Shown here in pieces: positions 45,925 through 57,499 of a stretch of 64,000 nucleotides of DNA. Where the stretch lies: contig JAKCPI010027364.1 in the NCBI GenBank assembly GCA_023213315.1, forward strand, positions 53,165-117,164. The letters are read 5' to 3'. This DNA comes from Euborellia annulipes (taxonomy: Eukaryota > Arthropoda > Insecta > Dermaptera > Anisolabididae). The number at the start of each line of letters is the position of its first letter. Position 1 is the stretch's first letter. The notes beneath the pieces are model-generated. The model saw nothing but the letters and a program-made list of their open reading frames with translations. It made no database searches and had not been told where the DNA came from. Made by a program: the position numbers and the translations under genes.

Positions 45925-46891
45925 CAGCGGCGTAACCAGCCTTTGAGGGCGGGGGGGCGAAGCTCAACTAGGGCGCGATTTTCCAGGGGGCCCGCCCCTG
46001 GACCCCTGCTCGCCTTCGGCGAGCAATTGCCGCCTTCGGCGGGCAAATTTCTTGCATCCAGTAATTTTCTCAGCGAATTTGTTTACATGTTTTTTAATGA
46101 CACCTGTATGATTTTGTTTTGATTTTTCTTTGCTTTTACGAAAAATGTCGTTTTCTTCTGTGATTATTTCAAAAACTATTCAGTTTTCGGGAAAATATCA
46201 AAGAATAAAAACTTTTTAAAATAGAGTATTTTATTTCGACGGGCATGCAAATGCAATTTTATTTAAAAATTGCTAGACATTCGTTCATTCATTCACTAAA
46301 TCTCGGGCGGGAATGGGCGGATTTGAAAAATTCCGGGCGGGCTCGGGCGGGCCTGAAGAATGGTAAAAGCCCTTTCATTTGAGAAAATCGAAAAAAACTG
46401 AAAAACTACATCAGTAAAATACTAGTACTTTTTGGCCGATTTTGATTAAAAGCTTCTTTTCACTCTCCCGGGGGGTGTTTAACTTAAATATAACATTTCA
46501 GTCTCATAGCTCAATTCCTTCATGCTTAAAAAATTTCGAATTCCAAAAATTAAATATTAAGGCTTATACGAATCCTGAGTAAATCTCCACAGCCTTAAAA
46601 CATCAAATTAAGGCTTATATATTGCAAAATAAAAAAAATTTTAATTATAAAGCCTCTATATACGTTGTTTATTATTTTTGGAATTAAATTCATTTAAAAT
46701 AGTAGAATTCAAGTTGTAAAATAATTTTAAAAGAAAAACAATCAATTTTTTAAGACAATCGATGAAAAGAATATGATAAAATCACATTCGCTGGCATATC
46801 TTAGAGGCCTAGGGGCTAGCCGGTTCCGGGGGCGCCAAGGGCTCGATGCTGGGGCGGGGGGCTCAGCCCCCCCGCCCCCCTGGACGCCACG
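45925..46891. mobile_element. hAT-type element nested inside nested repeat
   Basis: Perfect duplication ATACCAAT (45917-45924 and 46892-46899). Left end CAGCGGCGTAACCAG, same family as 1928-2188; right end read inward CGTGGCGTCCAGGGG. At 967 bp it is much larger than 261 bp, because it holds a family C fragment (46370-46530) and other inserts. Confidence 0.82.
46370..46530 (+). repeat. Family C fragment, innermost insertion
   Basis: Interior landmarks AAACTACATCAGTAAAATAC, TTTGGCCGATTTTGATTAAA and CTTAAATATAACATTTCAG lie in order. It is the deepest layer of the nest. Confidence 0.72.
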
Positions 46892-47504
46892 ATACCAATT
46901 TCATCGTGGTTTTTATGTCCTCACCATACCTCTTTTTTTAAAAAGGAATTTCAATAATCAGGACTACGTCATTATTATTATTAAAATTTTATATTCAAAA
47001 TACAATTTTTTCCCAAAAAAAAAATATATATATTTTTCCCCAAATCAGGGGGGTAATTACCTTTACCTCCCCTGTATCTGCCCTTGCTCCAGTCCTAAAA
47101 TTGTTTGGTGATTGTTTTCTTGAGTGAAGAGTACTACAGGTTTAAGTGCAAGTTAAAATTATTACTGTATCGTATATAAATACAGCAAAATATATTTTCT
47201 TTTTTTTTTAAGTGAAAGTTTTATTTGATCCTCTCAAATTTTTTCGCTTTTCTATCAGCATGTCGCGTTACAAGCCGTAGACGTCAAAGGCCCTGACGCT
47301 ACAAGCTGTGACGACAAAAATAGGAAAGTTAATATATATGACGAATTTTAAAAAAATAATTGTGAGATTCAATTATTCAATTTTTAAATTGATAAAATAT
47401 AATTTTTAAAATAATTTTAAATGATTCAAATACTAAATAAATATTGTTCTCAGTTTTTAACATGCGTCTATTGATTTCCCATTACTACTCTACTACTCAG
47501 TCAT

Positions 47505-47706
47505 TAGTGTCAACCCTGACACGTTGTGGTTACTCTGAGTAACTCTCATGGGAATGATACTGAGGTGGGTTCCCGTTTCCCTCCTCAGGAGGAGGCATCT
47601 CAAATAGAGTTGGATAATTTATTGCCGTGAGGATTCGAACTCGAGTTGTCTTTAACTTAGGATTATAAGCTTAACTGCTTTATCCCCTCGGCTAATCGCC
47701 TCCTTA
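47505..47706 (-). repeat. tRNA-derived SINE
   Basis: On the minus strand an A box (TTAGCCGAGGGGATAAAG) is followed by a perfect B box (GAGTTCGAATCC), then a body with GAGATGCCTCCTCCTGAGG. It is the best-preserved copy of the family also at 2283-2390. The intervening arm is too long and unpaired for a tRNA gene. Confidence 0.72.
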
Positions 47707-47709
47707 TCC

Positions 47710-49319
47710 ATCCTCATTTTCCAATTATTAAGTTAAGATTAAAAACGCGATTTTAATACCCTTAATTGAATAATTTTCTGAAAATTTTCAGTTAAACGCC
47801 TACGATCCGAAAAAAAAGTTTCACTTGCATCGTGGTTTCATAGAACCACACAATGATTTTTTTTCATTTATTTTAATTTATTAATTTTTATTTAAATTTC
47901 AAAATCACGGATGCTGGACCATCTTCAGAGTTAGATATTGTTTTTACGACACACATGATGAAATTGGATGGCGAGTTTCAATTTTTTACTTTCTCTTACC
48001 CTATATATGAAATATATAGAAAGGGAAAATATTCTTTATTATTGAATTTAAATATATAAAAATTAAATAAATAATTCATCAAAATTTCTCGAATTTATAT
48101 AATACAAATTTCATAAGAAAACTAAAAAAAAAAAAAAAAAAATTGATTAGAAATTTTAATACTACAGTAGTTACATCATTATAGATAACTACCCACTTCT
48201 TTTATACAAACATAGTCTAAGTCGTTCTAAAGTTTTTTTATTTTATTTTTGTTGGAATTACCTTTAAAGGCCATTTGCTGTTGTGTGCCAGGCTATAAAA
48301 CTTTTTTTATTAAGATCGAATAATTTGAATTTTATTGATTTTAGAATTGTGTGAATGTGTTTGATTGTCAATAGACTAAGAAAATTAAAAATTAAACCAT
48401 TTCATTTTGATCATCATAATTAATCATAAATAAAAATTAGTTCGACTATAGAAAAATTAAAAACTCTTTTTATTTAAACTCAATATTGACTAAATTTCAC
48501 CATTGTTTGCGAAAACACGTTCAAAAACAATTAATAAAACCAAAACGCTATATGAAAATTTGAGAAATTGAACTCTAGATTGATTTCCTCATATTTCGCA
48601 ATTATTTTCCTTTTATTTTTTTTCTTTTCAAAGGTTCAACACTCATCCCTCTTTTTTTTGTTAACTTCATTTAAATTCTAATGAGACATTACTTTCTTTT
48701 AATTCACTTATTTTTTTATAGGGGAAATTAACACACGTGAATTCAAACAATTCCTTCCTTATATTTGCGTAATATAAAAGGTTGAATAAACGAAAATTAT
48801 CTGAGGATATATTTGATTTGAAATGGGAAAAATATTTAATAAAAAAAAAAATTAGGAAAATTGAAAAAAATTAAGTGGATTGATTGGGTTAGAAAAAAAT
48901 AGAAGCTCTAAAAAAAATCTTATGGACTGATGAAGGTACTTGGAGAATTTTTTTTTTCAATGTTTAGATAATTTTACTTATTAAATTTGATATTTTAAGA
49001 TAATTAATTTTACTTTTCGTGAGATGTTAATGTGAAAATTTATATTTGCCAAATGATAAATGAACATATTTTTTCTTTTTTGGAAAACTGCTTTTGTAAA
49101 GCGTTTTTATTTAATGGGGTTTTGATAATGAAAAAAATTATGATATCAATAAATAAATAAATACACATCCCATTGATTGATGCAAAATTTTTTATGGATA
49201 ATTCGGAAAGATTCAGGTAATATTTTTTCAGATTTTCAATGATGCTATTAATCAAATCATTATTTAAAACGTTCATTTATATAAAATATTCACAAAAAAA
49301 GAATAAACATTTTTTTGTT
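47710..49319. other. No gene seen
   Basis: AT-rich. A CTGAAGATGG...GAAAT module is at 47896-47928 (minus) and a short family C tail at about 47985-48030. The rest is unremarkable. Confidence 0.55.
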
Positions 49320-49430
49320 GGGGCGATTCAAGCGAATGCGCTGATCCGCGCCTGATACAGCCAGAAGGGGTGAGAATTGGCTCAAAGCAAAGGGAAATTA
49401 AAGTTCCAAAGATGATGATCCTTTAGCGAC
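49320..49430. other. Unidentified GC-richer island
   Basis: About 110 bp (GGGGCGATTCAAGCGAATGC and onward) clearly less AT-rich than its flanks, with no repeat or protein similarity recognised. Confidence 0.3.
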
Positions 49431-49448
49431 AATATAATAATATATTAA

Positions 49449-49775
49449 CAGTGGCGTACCGAGGGGAGGGGGCGGTCCGCCCAGGCCCCGAGCCAGCATA
49501 GGCCCCCATATATTTATAAAAAAAAATTTAATGAAAATTTCACTTTGAGAGGCCCCCGGGCCCTCAGGGCTCAAGTAAAAATGGGAAAATTTAGATAAAA
49601 AAAAGAAAATTTAATGAAAATTTCTCTTTGAGAGGCCCCGGGGCCCTTGGGGTTCAGGGATATACGGTATTTTAAAAATATTTTTGTGTATAAGCACCCC
49701 CCAAAAAAAAAATTCAATATAAGGCCCCCTCCTCTAGTGCCGCCCCAGGCCCCCAACTGCCTCGGTACGCCTCTG
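49449..49775. mobile_element. hAT-type non-autonomous element, 327 bp
   Basis: Perfect duplication TATATTAA (49441-49448 and 49776-49783). Ends CAGTGGCGTACCGAGG and CAGAGGCGTACCGAGG. It holds an internal direct repeat built on TTTAATGAAAATTTC and GAGAGGCCC. Confidence 0.9.
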
Positions 49776-50039
49776 TATATTAAGTATATATCCATCCATT
49801 AAAATATTATATATATATCCGCTTGGATACATTTGGGGATTTAGTAACTAAGGTTGAAATTATTCCTTTACTTCTCTGAACAGGGAGATATTTATTTTTA
49901 AAACAAATTTTCTTTTTAATATTGCCGTAATATCATCAAAATAAAAATAAGAGAAAGTAAAAATAGAAATACAATGAGTGAAAGAGAAATAGAAGGAAAT
50001 CTTTAGTTTTTTCTTAGGTTTGAAAAATGAAAGTAGTTT

Positions 50040-50165
50040 GACGTTGAAGGAGATGGGATGTTTGTTGTGACGCCTCGGCCCCTCCCTCCCAACTTGCCAC
50101 GAGTCCATTGAAAGATCTACAGGATCCATATGAATGGGAGTTGTGGGAGTGTAACGGGACAAACA
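50040..50165 (-). other. Unidentified GC-richer island with open frame
   Basis: A minus-strand frame starting at 50162 reads MSRYTPTTPIHMDPVDLSMD in a patch of raised G+C. No family is recognised. It could be an exon of an upstream transcript or chance. Confidence 0.25.
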
Positions 50166-50298
50166 AACGTGTAGAAGTCACAAGCGCCTAGTACTTTTGC
50201 CCTTAACTAGTTTCTAATTCATTGATGATCATTACTTGTTGCTTTATTTCTAAAAATTACAACGTTTCAGCCACTCATTTTGTTGCCTTGTTCAGGTA

Positions 50299-50497
50299 CA
50301 TTGAGGGTCATTATTAAGTCCCACCCATGCATTTTCTACTTGTGATTATTTCATTGTTTTTATAAAAGAAAATGAAAATTTTTATTGGAAATTTTTAGGT
50401 TTGAACCATGAACATTTCCATTAAACTATTTTTTAAAAACAATGAAATAATCACAAGTAGAAAACGCATTGGTGGGACTTAATATTGTCCCTCACTG
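50299..50497. mobile_element. MITE A, Tc1/mariner-type
   Basis: TA on both sides (50297-50298, 50498-50499). The flanking sequence on the left (a CTGAA...GAAACG module, 50263-50295 minus) is the same as at the copy at 4218. Confidence 0.85.
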
Positions 50498-50520
50498 TAC
50501 ATGTTACATCTGTGACAATC

Positions 50521-51684
50521 TCATCCAAAGTTATCTTTCACTGCTATTATTTCTGGTTCGGAAATTCAATAAGATGCGTCCAAAAGACGCAGCAATCCGA
50601 CTACACCCTTAATGGGGAATAGGGAAGATTTGCATAAATGTATTTTTGGCTTGAGTAACTCCTGGTCTCTATCCATTTTCAAATATCATCATTATTAATA
50701 GCCTCTCTATTGACTTCTTCATTAATATGCATTTTAAAAATAAACAATTTTTTTTATGGAATTCAAGGGGAATAGCTACTTCTTTTTGAGACAACACTTT
50801 TTTGTTGTCTAAACTCATATCTCTAGAGTGGTGGCACACTGTACCCCCTGATGTGAGCCTCTGAATTTCGAAATAATTTTCCTTAAATAAACCTTGTTGA
50901 AAAGTAACTAATAATGAATATTTGAAAAAGGGCTTCGTTTAGGAATTGACAAAATCCCTGAAGGACATAGTTTTCATTTAGAAATAAATTTCTTAATCCT
51001 AAAAGAGTTAAACTCAGCACAAATAGATAACATCTAAAGTGACCCGCATAAACTTTAAACGATTCAAATCTTTTGATTCTCTTCCAAAGGATTTATTTCC
51101 AACTGAACTTTCTCAGGTATGATTCAAAGAGATAAGTAGATTCAATAGAAACAAAAAATTTTATTCTAATTCCGGAAGTTTTACAGAATTAAACGACTTT
51201 AAAGATTTTTTTTCAAATTTAACATGAAAATCTTCATTGGGGTCAAAATTGAGTTTTTATGCTTTCTGTACAGAACACATTCTGATGAGCAAGCTGGTAT
51301 TTCTAGAATTTTTTTTATCATTATTTGTTTGGAAGAAATTAATTTTTAAAATTTTGGTTATTAAAAACCTAGTTTAGAGAAAAATGAGTTTAAAGTTTGT
51401 TTGGTCCCTTTTCTCTTATCTCACCTTTGTCTTGTTTTTTCAATTTTTACTTTTTTTATATAAAATACATCGATTCTGATGAATCAAATATTTCATCATG
51501 AAGAACTAAAGAATCGGAATCAGTGATAAAAAAAATAGATTTTTTTTGAACTTTTTTTAGTAAATCGGCTCTCCTGAAAATTTAGCCCAGTGATGTGGAC
51601 GTTCATTCCTGTACCAATATGAAATTTCGTTAGGTGAAAATTAGGGTACTAGTACTTTATTGATGAACTTTTTAAGTTTTCTTT
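50521..51684. other. No gene seen
   Basis: AT-rich, apparently unique. Nothing recognised. Confidence 0.5.
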
Positions 51685-52060
51685 AAAAAAAAAAATCTGT
51701 TGTGACTGGTTGCACAGCACACAAATTTCTTTTGATGTGTTCTGTGCTTGTCACACTAGATTTTTTGTGTCAACATATATTAATATTTACTGTAGTTTCC
51801 GACGGCTATATTAGAATTTTGAATGTGAAATTTATATTATGTATATAATCTGCTATTCTACTATTTGTACCATTTATTGTTCTATTTAAAAGCTTTGTGT
51901 CACGTGCCGGACGGGATACCTAAGCTAGATATCAAATTTCAACTTCCTAGCTCCTTTCGTCCCACTTGCCAGGGGGCGCAGTCCCTTGGAACCCCTTACT
52001 CGCAAATGCATCATATTTATTCTTGCTCAGAGATTCATTTTCACAGTAAATTCGAACTGG
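51685..52060 (+). repeat. Family C 5' part joined to another repeat
   Basis: The 5' hairpin (CTGTTGTGACTGGTTGCACA) and first 150 bp of family C are followed by CTAGATATCAAATTTCAAC. Then comes a block with GGGGGCGCAGTCCC and GCATCATATTTATTCTTGCT that recurs, inverted, at 61185-61300. Confidence 0.6.
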
Positions 52061-52194
52061 CTTTAATTCAGTTGTTATTTTATATTAATGTTATTATAGG
52101 GACGGTTTGAGAGCATAGCCAGGATGTCTCTTTTGTGCATTTTTTTTTTTTTTTTTTTTGATAATTTATAACATGAATTCTTGAATTTTTGATA

Positions 52195-52985
52195 TGACTA
52201 TTTTATTATTTTGAATTAGTGAATCGAAAGTTGTTTTCTGTGCTTGTCACACCAGATTCAGTATCGACATATACATCGACAGCATATTTATTTTAAGGTA
52301 CCTTAGAATTTTAAATATGAAATTTTTAAATATGGGAACTATTTCTCTTATCTTTCCTATGAAATAGAGAGCATACAAGTATTACGTAACGCAATTTGGG
52401 GGGAAGGGGGGTCTCGTAAAACGTTACCATGCGTTACAAGGGGGGGGTTGAACAACGCGTTACGTAACTCGTATTTTAGCGACTTTCCGGTACTTTGAGC
52501 AACAAAATTGTGACTTTTAGATAAAAATGGCCACTTAAGCGTTACGTAACGTCTAGGGAGGGGGGGTCTAGAAAAATGTTACGGCGCGTTACATGAGGGG
52601 AGGGGGTCAAAAATCTTCAAAAATTGCGTTACCTAATACTTGTACGCTCCCTTACAAGAGTAAAGTGTGCTTCAAACAACATTGAAAACAAAATTATAAT
52701 ATACATTTTAAAGAGCATCTAAAATATAATTGATTTATTAATTTAAATCAAAATCGTTTTAGCAAATTTTAAGAAAATTGAAAAAAAAAAAAAAACTGAA
52801 AAAGTATATCAGTAAAGTAGGCCTACTAATACTTTTTAGCAGAGAGGTACCTAACTTAAATATAAAATTTCAACCTCAGATCTTTTAGTTCTTGAGATTT
52901 TTTTTCAGAAACAGACAGACAATTTTGCGGGACCCAATTTTTTGTATTTAGGGGACATCAAAACCTGTATTTTCACCAAATTTTC
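52195..52985 (+). repeat. Family C repeat interrupted by a TA-flanked MITE
   Basis: Starts at GAAAGTTGTTTTCTGTGCTT and runs to GGGGACATCAAAACCTG. The element at 52368-52652 is inserted in it; removing it and one TA restores CTATGAAATACAAGAGTAAA as in other copies. Confidence 0.8.
52368..52652. mobile_element. TA-flanked MITE with GCGTTACGTAAC motifs, 285 bp
   Basis: TA at 52366-52367 and 52653-52654. Inverted ends GAGAGCATACAAGTATTACG and AGGGAGCGTACAAGTATTAG. It contains repeated GCGTTACGTAAC boxes and G runs. The insertion is confirmed by the restored family C sequence. Confidence 0.85.
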
Positions 52986-53204
52986 AATTAGAACTAATTT
53001 AAATAATGACTAGTAAAATAAATCTTTATATTTCTATAACACATTTTCTTTTATCAGTTGAAAAATAAAATTTTTTTATTTTAAGAATAGCTACCGGTCC
53101 GCATTAATTTTCCGGTCGGATTTATAAAATTATATTATTAATATTATTAAATTTTCCATTTTTTGAATAAAAAAATTTAAAAATGAAGGATTGCAAAATT
53201 AAGA

Positions 53205-53445
53205 CAAGATTTTAATGGATAAGTTTAGTAGTGAAGTGGCTCGGTGTTACTTGTCAAGCTATGTCTGATGGAGATGCCAGGCCTTGATAATGGTCACTCA
53301 GACCGAAACCGCATAGTTGTTCAACTGGTTGGCCAAATAAAGTTTCCTAAAGAAAATTTATTATTTTAATTAATTCCTACGTGGCATCTCCATCAGCCAT
53401 CCCTCGACAAGTAACCCCGAGCTACTTCACTACTAAATTTTGAAT
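53205..53445. repeat. Palindromic repeat with GATAATGGTC...GACCGAAAC module
   Basis: Arms of about 65 bp share TAGTAGTGAAGTRGCTCGG, GTTACTTGTC and GATGGAGATGCCA in inverted order. Inside, 53283-53309 (+) has a perfect GGTC/GACC hairpin directly before GAAAC. Confidence 0.78.
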
Positions 53446-54534
53446 ATTCTTTCAAATGAATATAGGTTTCACATTCTTTTTATAAAGTAGGAATAAAAAA
53501 AACAACACTTGGAACGAAATCCATTTAAATTTAGTGTTTTTTCTTGTTGCCTTGAAGGAAATAATACTATGAAAGAAATTAAATTTGTTCGATACTTTCA
53601 AGTCTCTTTTATCGAGTTATTTATTTATTTTTTTAAAGCGTAAAATTTGTCATATTTTAACCGAAAATGTGTAAATTGAAGCAAATCCTCAAAAGCTCTT
53701 GTGCCCTAATTGCAAATTAATATCGGAGACAAGAACGAAGTAAGCAACTTTAAGACCCCATCTTAAAATTAATTATTAAACAAATATTTGTATCATCTAA
53801 TGAATTTTCGTCCTAGTCGAATAAATAGTTTTTGTTTGTTTATACATTTACCTCTTAGTAGACATGAAATGTGTGATGGGAAAATTTTACCGACGATGCT
53901 TCATGATGTCCCACATCAGCACCACTGATTTTTTCTGTTTCTGTAAACAAAGAAATATTATTAAAATCTAATAATTTTTTCTTGCATGCAATTCAATTAA
54001 TTATTTAAATATAAATAATAAATATTCTCATTAACTCTCTCTCTTAATCAACTTGTTTGTGGAGCTCGTGTTTTTAATCAAAATCTTATCCAAAATCTTT
54101 GTCCTACCATAAGGAATTAAATTAATTATCATCATTCATTTCCCTAATTAATGTGTATAAACTTTTGACAATCAAATTTAAAAAAAATATTGTTTTACTC
54201 TAATTAATTAATTGTCCTATTTCTCAAATGTTCGTTTCGTTTATCAATTCACCTCTTTATAATAATTTCCTTTGATGTTGCATTAAATTTCCATCCAATA
54301 TATAATATCAATATAATGCATTTTTAATAAATTTTATTTAATTAAAATTGCGTTGTAATATTGATATAATATATTTTACATAGGAGAATATTATGATAAT
54401 CTGATAATATAAAATATACAAGATGGAATTTTTAATATTTTTTATTGGATGAATTTAAATTTGGTGGTTGGGATCAAAATTAATATTAAATTGAAATTAA
54501 ATAAAAAAAAAAGAATAATGTAACAGTAATTTAT
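53446..54534. other. No gene recognised; contains candidate exon
   Basis: AT-rich apart from the short exon-like block at 53891-53940. Confidence 0.5.
53891..53940 (-). other. Candidate 50-nt exon, possibly para 5' non-coding exon
   Basis: On the minus strand a pyrimidine-rich tract ending TTCTTTGTTTACAG (53941 and above) is followed by 50 bp of mixed composition, then the donor GTAAAATT (53883-53890). One frame reads MWDIMKHRR at its end and another is open throughout; neither is recognised. Position and strand would suit a leader exon of para, but this is inference. Confidence 0.3.
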
Positions 54535-55230
54535 TTTTACTTTCTCTTACTTATATATGTAATATATAGTCAAAAATTTATGATGTCGAGTTTTTGGTGG
54601 AGTCACAAGTTTTGCGGTCCTATGAGTCCAAAAATGGTTGGTGTGTGAGGGTTTAAGGCATGAAAGCAATGAGCTACGAGATTGAAATTTTATTAAGTTA
54701 GGTACCCTCCTGAACAGTTAAAATCAGCCATTGAACAAAATCGGCCAAAAAGTACTAATACTTTACTGAAGTATTTTTTCAGTTTTTTTGGATTTTAACA
54801 AAATTGGCTCTGTTTGATTAAAATTCATAAACCAACTATTTTTTTCAGATACTCTTTAAAAAGTATATCAGTAAAATTTTTCGTGAAAGAATTGTTTGAA
54901 GTACACTTTACTGATATAATATTTCAAATTTTTTCGAATTTCTCAAAATTCACTAGAAGGATTTTGATTAAAATTCATATATAAACTATTTTTTAGATGC
55001 TTTTTAAAAAGTATATTAGTAAAATTTTGTGTGAAAATTGTTTGAAGTACACTTTACTGATGTGGAAGCACACGTAGCTCAGCGGCATTTATGAAACGCG
55101 TGGTCAAGTTTGGAATTAAGGTGCTAAATGTATCTCGACACAAAAAATCTGGTCTGACTCACAGTACACAACTTTCGGTTACGGAAGATAAAGAGAAAGT
55201 AGTGTGCAATCACACCAGATTTTTAAAATA
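54535..55230 (-). repeat. Family C repeat, rearranged reverse copy
   Basis: The tail and interior on the minus strand (CTTTCTCTTACTTATATATG complement, AAAGTACTAATACTTTACTG) are followed by two extra direct repeats of a GATGCTTTTTAAAAAGTATA-like block. The hairpin end is at about 55130-55225. Confidence 0.72.
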
Positions 55231-55429
55231 GAGAGGCTAAATATTACCGGAAATTAAAAAAAAAAATATTTCTATTAAGAAAATTTATTATAAATTATAA
55301 ACTCCTTAAAATGCTATTTGAGATAGAAATTTAGAAGCTTTAGAAGCCACTCCTATTTGGACTACTCTTAAATATTCCCAGGGACTTATTAAATAAATTT
55401 AAATTTGACCAGAGCTAACTACCCGAGTC

Positions 55430-55860
55430 GAAATCGAACGCCTGGTTTGAACCTTTTAGTCCTGAATTCCCTTGTTATTTGATGGGATGTTATTTATTTA
55501 CAATTTTGTGAAAGCCTACTGATTCTACCAGGAGAATTAGAAGATTCAAACCAGTACTTGCACGCCTGGTTTGAACCTTTTAGTCCTCAATTCCTTTGTT
55601 ATTTGATAGGATTAAAATTTGGTTAAAGCCTACTAAACCTACCAGGAGAATTAGAAGGTTCAAACCAGTATTTGAGTCAAAATTGAAAGCCTGGCTTGAG
55701 CCTACTGAGCCTGCCAGGAGAATTAGAAGGTTCAAACCAGTACTTGAACGCCTGGCTTGAACCTTGCAGTCTTCAATTGAGGACTAAAAGGTTCAAGCCA
55801 GGCGTTCGATTTTGACTCGGGAAGTACTGGTTTGAATCTTCTAATCCTCTCGGGTAAAAA
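55430..55860. repeat. Repeat cluster with CGCCTGGTTTGAACCTT units
   Basis: Two direct units of about 130 bp (55438-55560 and 55561-55680) begin CGCCTGGTTTGAACCTTTTA and end with GGTTCAAACCAGTA. Shorter, partly inverted pieces follow to 55860. Related pieces with CAAACCAGGCGTTCGATTTC are at 57040-57345. Confidence 0.75.
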
Positions 55861-55929
55861 TTAAAAACAGTGCGATCTCAGCGCCAAAGCTTTAGTAGAT
55901 GACCACCTTTCATTTTCTTTCATTCCTTG

Positions 55930-56570
55930 GATATTTGGATTTATTATCGATAAAAAAGAAGTAAGTTTTAAGTTTTATTTTCATTTTTTTTCATTAATTT
56001 TCTTTATTATTATTAATTATTTTTATTTATTTAAGGGTCAACGTTATAAAAACAAGCCAAAACAAAATGATAAGGTTAGCTGTTATTTTTATTTTTATTT
56101 TTTTTTATATAGATGTAATCTTATATTCTATTTAATTTTTTTCAATTATATTCATTATAAATTTTAGTTGTAAAAACACATTGGCCTGAAGAAGCCACTT
56201 TAATTTTAATAAATGAATACAAGGAACATTGGCCATTCATGTCATTTTGAAAGGTAAGAAGACAAATTAAAAAAGATTATAAATTTATAAAATTAATTTA
56301 TATATTTTTCACATTTCCAGAGAACTAAATGAAGTTCTTACTGAAAAGAAAAATATTTTTCCACATGTGATAGCTGATGGTATAGGCCTACATATACAGT
56401 CAAGATAAAAATTAATGTGATTTATTTTAGAGATGGAAACTCATTTTTACATCCATATTTTCTTTAAAACAATTTCAGTAATGAATCTCCAGAAATATTG
56501 AAATCGACACGAAGAGCATTTGGAATTTTTAAAATTTTTTAAATATATGTTATCTTATTCTCAAATTAAA
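55930..56570 (+). pseudogene. Decayed multi-intron gene, Myb/SANT-like (trihelix) domain
   Basis: Four short blocks are separated by AT-rich gaps of 50-95 bp that begin GT and end in pyrimidine-TTAG or CAG. Block 56168-56253 reads VKTHWPEEATLILINEYKEH, then WPFMSF, a stop, K. Block 56323-56379 reads ELNEVLTEKKNIFPHVIADG. A block near 56432 contains RWKLIFTSIF, and the last (56480-56540) reads SNESPEILKSTRRAFGIFKI. The pattern W-x-x-E-A-T-x-x-x-x-x-x-Y-K-E, then a central W-K, then a basic Gly/Ser-rich end resembles Myb/SANT-like DNA-binding domains. The in-frame stop, clashing phases and a missing helix indicate a pseudogene. Confidence 0.35.
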
Positions 56571-56675
56571 GAAAATTGATATTTAAACAAAAAATATAAT
56601 TTTATTTAAAGATTAATTTGATTTTCCTTTTATTTAAGAATTTAATTGTAGCGAAATGAAGAGCAAAACGTGAAG

Positions 56676-56766
56676 ATCCATCAAAATCTCGACATCGAAT
56701 TTTTGACATGAATCCAATACTTTCTCTCTATATATATTAACATATATAGATGTAAGTGAAAGTAAA
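56676..56766 (+). repeat. Family C 3' tail
   Basis: ATCAAAATCTCGACATCGAA through GTAAGTGAAAGTAAAAAA only. Confidence 0.72.
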
Positions 56767-56792
56767 AAATTTCGAATGTGGGGTGCCAAGTT

Positions 56793-57005
56793 GTATAAAT
56801 TAGCAAAGAGGTATGCTTGTTTTTTGGCATTGAGAAAAATAACTTTTAGAGTGTTTTCTTCAAATATTTCGATGGCATTTAATAGGACTTCTTCATCAGC
56901 GGTGAAGTGCTATTAAATGTCTTCGAAATATTTGAAGAAAACACTCTAAAAGTTATTTTTCTCATTGCCAAAAAACAAGCATACCTCTTTGCTAATCTAA
57001 CAAAA
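56793..57005. repeat. Near-perfect palindrome with CTGATGAAG...GAAAT module
   Basis: Two arms of about 100 bp (GCAAAGAGGTATGCTTGTTT ... and its complement) meet at CATCAGCGGTGAAG. On the minus strand 56866-56899 reads CTGATGAAGAAG ... ATCGAAAT. Related to 1180-1683. Confidence 0.8.
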
Positions 57006-57499
57006 TTATCAGAACTTTTTTGTCACTCTGTATATATGTATATAAACAAATTTTAAATGAGAATTTATAGGCCTAAACTAGGATTCCAGCATTCAGTACT
57101 GCTGGTCGTAATAGTAGATCTGGTAGACTTAAACTAGTATTTCGAATACCTGGTCTGAGTCTAAACTTGTCAAAAAGGGACATAAGTAGACTTGTTAGAA
57201 CCAAACCAGACTATCAAATTTCCATAGAAACCATGCTTTCAAATCCTAGTTTGATTCTGTTAAGTCTACTTAGACAACAATTAGATTCTGAGGTTTTGTA
57301 GACTCAAACCAGGCGTTCGATTTCGACTCGGGTAGACTTTTATTTTTGGTTTAGTTAAGATCATTTTATTAAAGAGATTGTTGTAGAGTTAAGCTGCTTT
57401 AATACTATTCGCCCATCTGTAAAACCTTTGCAACAGTAATAAAAGGCCTCTAAATACTCAGAAAATATAAGTGAATACCACCCCTTTGCTCACAAATGA

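Larger units (their letters stand above)
45640..47086 (+). mobile_element. hAT-type family D element enlarged by nested insertions
   Basis: Perfect duplication CTCCAGTC (45632-45639 and 47087-47094). Ends CAGTGGTGGATCCAGAGG and CAAGGGCAGATACAGGGG. Its own sequence (45640-45815 and about 46970-47086) matches the 262-bp copies; the intervening 1.15 kb is inserted material. Confidence 0.88.
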
